Assembly: GCF_000278725.1 (NCBI RefSeq)
Contig: NZ_ALCA01000078.1
Location: forward strand, 1-35,622
DNA length: 35,622 bases
Direction: 5' to 3'
Origin: Actinomyces sp. ICM47
GTDB taxonomy: Bacteria > Actinomycetota > Actinomycetes > Actinomycetales > Actinomycetaceae
A program made the position numbers and the translations under genes. Each line of letters starts with the position of its first letter. The first letter of the stretch is position 1. The notes beneath the pieces were generated by a model, which saw only the letters and a program-made list of their open reading frames with translations, searched no databases and was not told the DNA's origin. Positions 32,580 through 35,622 of the stretch are shown here, one piece after another.

Positions 32580-33657
32580 TTGTTGTCTCTTCCAGGGTGG
32601 AGGCGTTATCGGCGCTGATTTCGTCGGCCACCGCAGCGCTCACGACGCCCGTGGAGTCTTCCCCGGCCTCGTCAATGTATCCGTAGCGTTCCGCGAGGAA
32701 GCGTTCCCGGTAGAGGTGGTCGGCCGTGTCGCCGATCGTGCGCATGAGGGAGGCATTCAGAAACGCGCCCACGAGGATGCCAATGAACGGCACGATTTGG
32801 GCAACCTTCATGCCCGCCAGGCGCGAGCCAAGGGAAGCAACCAAGGGGTTCACGGCAGCCGAGATCGCGTTGGTCCCGACGGCATCCATTGGCCCTTGCT
32901 TGGCGATGTCACGCACGACCTTGTTGACGGCGATCAACGTCGTTTGCTTTTCGACAACCTGGTTGCCGGTAGCGCGTTTCGGATCGATCGCCTGGGAGAG
33001 AACCATCGTGGCGAAATGGTTTTCCGCGGGATCAACCGTGTCGTAGCCGTAATAGGCCGCCGTGTGGGAGACCAGGCGCGTCGCAGCGCCCAGGAACGTT
33101 ACGATGTCGAGGGCGAGCGCAAAGGTCGTGATCGCAATGCCGGGGGCCGAGATGATCCCCAGGCCGAGGACGGCAGCGACCGAACCTCCCGTCGCGACGA
33201 TGCTGGTCAGCGCACCTTCGATAGCCACGGCGCTCGAATACGCGATCTTCAGGTGAGGTCTCACCGGGCGAATCTGGTCGAGGCTCAAACCGAGGCTACG
33301 GATATCCTCCAGCCGCTCAACATCGTAACCCGCCTCTCGGTAAGACTTCAGAATGCGCTCGCGACGCACCGAGGCCTCGGATACCGACGTCGCCTTCTCC
33401 ATAAGGCGCAGCGCCGACGAAGACATCGTCGAGGCGATGGCCGCGCCGCCGGGGACCTTTCGCGCGAGCCTGACTGCCTTCCTGACAGGTGCCATTGCGT
33501 AGGCGCGCAGGCGCTGGGAAATGACGCGAGGACGCAGGGGACTAATCTGTGCCTCTTTCCACTGCTGAATCTCGTCCCATTGGGCCGCGTCGGCGGCGCT
33601 CATGCGGGCACGTGTGTCGTCGGGCGCAGGTCCCTCAGTCGTAGCCTCTTCCTTCAC
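32560..33657 (-). CDS. EcsC family protein
   Basis: A 365-residue protein. After about 60 charged N-terminal residues come ISPLRPRVISQRLRAYAMAPVRKAVRLARKVPGG, amphipathic helices, and a central hydrophobic alanine/glycine-rich region (YSSAVAIEGALTSIVATGGSVAAVLGLGIISAPGIAITTFALALDIVTFLG) typical of EcsC proteins, ending in FIGILVGAFLNASLMRTIGDTADHLYRERFL. EcsC was first named beside a Bacillus ABC exporter and its activity is unclear; association with membranes is likely. No transporter gene adjoins it here. The GTG start has TAGGGT six bases upstream (leaderless pattern). It converges on the repeat protein gene. Confidence 0.85.
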   Translation of the reverse strand: MKEEATTEGPAPDDTRARMSAADAAQWDEIQQWKEAQISPLRPRVISQRLRAYAMAPVRKAVRLARKVPGGAAIASTMSSSALRLMEKATSVSEASVRRERILKSYREAGYDVERLEDIRSLGLSLDQIRPVRPHLKIAYSSAVAIEGALTSIVATGGSVAAVLGLGIISAPGIAITTFALALDIVTFLGAATRLVSHTAAYYGYDTVDPAENHFATMVLSQAIDPKRATGNQVVEKQTTLIAVNKVVRDIAKQGPMDAVGTNAISAAVNPLVASLGSRLAGMKVAQIVPFIGILVGAFLNASLMRTIGDTADHLYRERFLAERYGYIDEAGEDSTGVVSAAVADEISADNASTLEETTTEGRSH

Positions 33658-33663
33658 GCCTCC

Positions 33664-33669
33664 ACCCTA
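33664..33669 (-). promoter_or_regulatory. -10 box for leaderless EcsC gene
   Basis: On the minus strand TAGGGT, then GGAGGC, then GTG. A GGAGG is present but only one base from the start codon, too close for normal ribosome pairing. Confidence 0.45.
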
Positions 33670-33765
33670 CACAGCGGCGTCCTCCCATGCCCCTCGGACG
33701 TTTCCTCTCCCCTGTTATGCTTGTGTTTCGGTACTCACTCATGACCTCACGTGGGAGGAACGTCC

Positions 33766-34584
33766 GTGGATTCGCGCTCACAGCTCATCGCGCAGATCAA
33801 TGCTCTGCATGAAGAACAAGAACACCAGAAGATCATTGCGCTCATCGAACGCGATGCGCCAACATCGCTGGACTACGAGCTGACTGGCCTGCTGGCGCGC
33901 GCCTACATTAACTACGCGCAGCCGTACATGGATTCCTTCAAGGAACTCATCGGGCACGCCGTCGAGCTGCTGCGCGGCGTTGAAGCAGAGGGCATGGCAG
34001 ACCCGGTGTGGTACTACCGCATTGGTACCGCCCTGTACTGGCAGGATGAGGAGGAGAGCGCGCTGACCTACCTCGAGCAGTGCCTCGCCATGGATCCAAC
34101 CAACGAGCACGCGCCGGAGGTCATCGAGCAGTGCAAGCGCGCCCTTGATCGCCGCCGGGTTGTGCGTCCCGTCGAACTCAAGCGCCTCGTCGACTTCTTC
34201 GAAACGAATGACTACGCCTACGACGTGAAGGACAACCGCCTGCACACGGGTTTCACGAACGGCTTCTACGTGTTCTCGGTCGTCAATGACGGCGCGGATG
34301 TGAGCATGTGGGGCGCTGTGCGCGAAGAGGTCTCGATGGAGCTGCGTTCGCGTCTCCTGCAGGCTTGTAACGACTGGAACGCGTCCACGACGTGGCCCAA
34401 GGTCTACGTCGCATCTCTGGACGACGGCCGTCAGCGCCTGTGCGCCGAGCAGTATGTGACTGCCCGTCTGGGCCTGACTGACTCGCAGCTGTTCGTCAAT
34501 CTTGATCGTTTCATCTCGAGTGCCGAGTCTTTCTTCAAGGATCAGATCGAGCGCATCCCTGCCCTGGGCGGCACGGAGGAGTAA
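33766..34584 (+). CDS. TPR and YbjN-domain protein
   Basis: A 272-residue soluble protein. Residues 1-130 are helical and TPR-like (YELTGLLARAYINYAQPYMDSFKELIGHAVELLRG, then WYYRIGTALYWQDEEESALTYLEQCLAMDPTNEHA). Residues 138-255 match the YbjN fold: LKRLVDFFETNDYAYDVKDNRLHTGFTNGFYVFSVV, and LLQACNDWNASTTWPKVYVASLDDGRQRLCAEQYV. YbjN proteins resemble secretion chaperones and influence motility and stress in other bacteria; the role here is unknown. The GTG at 33766 was chosen because GGGAGGA lies six bases before it; a GTG five codons earlier lacks a site. Confidence 0.85.
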   Translation: MDSRSQLIAQINALHEEQEHQKIIALIERDAPTSLDYELTGLLARAYINYAQPYMDSFKELIGHAVELLRGVEAEGMADPVWYYRIGTALYWQDEEESALTYLEQCLAMDPTNEHAPEVIEQCKRALDRRRVVRPVELKRLVDFFETNDYAYDVKDNRLHTGFTNGFYVFSVVNDGADVSMWGAVREEVSMELRSRLLQACNDWNASTTWPKVYVASLDDGRQRLCAEQYVTARLGLTDSQLFVNLDRFISSAESFFKDQIERIPALGGTEE

Positions 34585-34600
34585 ACGCCCTAACCCGTCC

Positions 34601-34650
34601 GCGCCACCGCTCCGGTGAGCCGCGAGCGCGCGCTGACCCGGGCCTCGTCC
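34601..34650 (+). repeat. 50-bp direct repeat, left copy
   Basis: Matches 35573-35622 at 48 of 50 positions. Its right end (34636-34650) is the left arm of the terminator behind the YbjN gene. The two copies bracket the toxin-antitoxin module. Confidence 0.9.
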
Positions 34651-34669
34651 CCGTCGACGAGGCCCGGGT
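34636..34669 (+). terminator. Terminator after the YbjN gene
   Basis: CCCGGGCCTCGTC (34637-34649) pairs perfectly with GACGAGGCCCGGG (34656-34668), extended by an A-T pair, and is followed by TTCGTTATGT. It carries the GGCCTCGT core. Confidence 0.85.
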
Positions 34670-34708
34670 TCGTTATGTGCTCAGCTGTCGCCACTCGCCC
34701 CGATCCGG

Positions 34709-34721
34709 CATACAATGTATG
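34709..34721 (+). promoter_or_regulatory. -10 box and overlapping operator-like dyad of the antitoxin gene
   Basis: CATAC-AAT-GTATG is an inverted repeat (34709-34721) that contains TACAAT (34711-34716), a good -10 box 28 bases before the start. Ribbon-helix-helix antitoxins usually repress their own operon from such sites. Confidence 0.6.
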
Positions 34722-34743
34722 TACGAGCGGAAAGGAGCGCGAC

Positions 34744-35043
34744 ATGTCTGCGCACGCAACTGCCACAAAGTCATCTCGCATCAACCTGCGTTTGACGCCT
34801 GCGCAGGAGGAAAAGCTGCGCTACGTCGCGAGCACTACGCAGACGTCGCTGAGCGATTTTGTCCTCGCGTCCGCCCTGGAACGCGCGGATCAGGTGCTGG
34901 AGGACCGCACGGAGTTCGTCGCAACAGACGAGGATTTCGAGCGTCTGTTGGAGGCCCTGGACGCGCCGCTTCCGACGACAAAAATCCAAGCGCTCGCCGC
35001 CCGCCCCTCCCCCGTCGGATCGACGCTGACATGGACGGACTAG
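34744..35043 (+). CDS. DUF1778 ribbon-helix-helix antitoxin (TacA-like)
   Basis: A 99-residue antitoxin. SRINLRLTPAQEEKLRYVASTTQTSLSDFVLASALERADQVLED is the ribbon-helix-helix DNA-binding domain of DUF1778 proteins. FVATDEDFERLLEALDAPLPTTKIQALA is the C-terminal segment that wraps and blocks the partner toxin. AAAGGAG precedes the ATG at 34744, whereas the frame is open further upstream into the terminator repeat. It overlaps the toxin gene by 13 bases. Expected role: neutralise the acetyltransferase toxin and repress the operon. Confidence 0.92.
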   Translation: MSAHATATKSSRINLRLTPAQEEKLRYVASTTQTSLSDFVLASALERADQVLEDRTEFVATDEDFERLLEALDAPLPTTKIQALAARPSPVGSTLTWTD

Positions 35044-35558
35044 AGCTCCCGGTGCTCGATGCTCCCCGCCGGTTGGCGCGCCATGACAAGCGCAGCGATT
35101 TCACGTGTGGAAACGACGAACTGGACACCTGGTTTCACCGCTATGCGTGGCAAAACCAGCGGGCCAACAACGCGGTGACCTACGTGTGCCAGCAGAGCGG
35201 GCGTATCGCCGGCTACTACGCGCTAGCGGCAGCGACGATTCGGCGCGAGTGGTCGCCGGATGACTGTGCTGCCCACCGACCCCGGTCAATCCCGTGCATG
35301 CTCCTGGCCAGGCTCGCGGTTGACCGCCGAGTACAGGGGCAGGGTGTGGGCGCGACGCTCCTGCTCGACGCGCTTCGCCGGACTCTCGCGGCATCGGACC
35401 AGTTCGGAATCGCCGCGCTGCTCATCCACTGCAAGGACGAGCACGCACGCGACTTCTACACGCATCACGTTGACGCACTGGTCTCGCCTATCGCCCCGCT
35501 GCAGCTCATCGTGCCGACGCAAACGATTGCACTCGCGTTGGGTACCGCGCACGAGTAG
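35031..35558 (+). CDS. GNAT toxin of a TacAT-type toxin-antitoxin pair
   Basis: A 175-residue acetyltransferase. FTCGNDELDTWFHRYAWQNQRANNAVTYV is the signature N-terminus of TacT/AtaT-type toxins. IAGYYALAAATI is the central strand, LLARLAVDRRVQGQGVGATLLLDALRRT the acetyl-CoA loop, and HARDFYTHHVDALVSP holds the catalytic tyrosine. Known relatives acetylate the amino group of charged tRNAs and stop translation. The usual F-Y-x-x-x-G-F is altered to FYTHHVDAL, so the substrate pocket end differs. The ATG lies inside the antitoxin gene (13-base overlap), typical of coupled modules. Confidence 0.9.
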   Translation: MDGLELPVLDAPRRLARHDKRSDFTCGNDELDTWFHRYAWQNQRANNAVTYVCQQSGRIAGYYALAAATIRREWSPDDCAAHRPRSIPCMLLARLAVDRRVQGQGVGATLLLDALRRTLAASDQFGIAALLIHCKDEHARDFYTHHVDALVSPIAPLQLIVPTQTIALALGTAHE

Positions 35559-35572
35559 CTGTCCTCCGCCAC

Positions 35573-35622
35573 GCGCCGCCGCTTCGGTGAGCCGCGAGCG
35601 CGCGCTGACCCGGGCCTCGTCC
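35573..35622 (+). repeat. 50-bp direct repeat, right copy (runs off the window)
   Basis: Copy of 34601-34650 with two differences, starting 14 bases after the toxin stop. The end of the window cuts it at the loop of the terminator it should contain, so a second terminator hairpin probably follows. Confidence 0.9.

Overview
This window reads as chromosomal DNA of a high-GC Gram-positive actinobacterium, most likely from the Actinomycetaceae (Actinomyces/Schaalia type). The pointers are uniformly GC-rich codon use, the actinobacterial fdxA-dapC pair and DapD, two LytR-CpsA-Psr proteins, a class III adenylate cyclase with an N-terminal regulatory region, and many apparently leaderless starts. 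The genus is inference. No rRNA, tRNA, CRISPR array, phage or insertion sequence was recognised.

Layout. Positions 1-12780 are a cell-surface glycopolymer locus: a cut-off GT2 and two GT4 glycosyltransferases, a DUF2142 membrane protein, a three-gene set (dehydrogenase, aminotransferase, acetyltransferase) for a 3-acetamido sugar nucleotide, a GT2 with its DUF2304 partner, two LCP ligases and galE. Together these would make, assemble and attach a wall-linked polysaccharide. Positions 12842-17810 are all on the minus strand: adenylate cyclase, OmpR-type regulator, sensor kinase, purK and purE. Positions 18037-21689 hold maf, dapD, dapC, fdxA and a small SH3-like protein (lysine/diaminopimelate supply). 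Positions 21716-27823 hold typA, a mutarotase-like protein, a PlsC-type acyltransferase, a secreted LppM-like protein and a glutamine synthetase family protein. Positions 28048-35622 are more accessory: a GH20 hexosaminidase remnant, a MerR regulator, a GNAT enzyme, a 712-aa repeat-rich membrane protein, an EcsC protein, a TPR/YbjN protein and a RHH-GNAT toxin-antitoxin pair between two 50-bp direct repeats.

Most notable. (1) The 712-aa membrane protein at 30397-32535 carries about nine repeats of the form T-x-x-[L/F/M] with acidic residues nearby. These look like an array of phosphothreonine/FHA docking motifs and may be an undescribed signalling scaffold. (2) At least eight genes have a TANNNT box exactly six bases before the start codon, the signature of leaderless transcripts. 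(3) A 38-bp dyad lies between divergent glycosyltransferase genes. (4) A MerR gene has a 19-bp-spacer promoter with the dyad inside it. (5) The toxin-antitoxin module is bracketed by terminator-bearing direct repeats. (6) Several convergent gene ends share terminators built on the same GGCCTCGT core.

No stretch without a gene exceeds about 270 bases. The larger gaps (4221-4485, 17811-18036, 23636-23862, 27824-28047, 30154-30396) hold terminators, promoters or dyads as listed. In 23636-23862 and 29379-29523 little was seen beyond promoter-like sequence next to the flanking genes.
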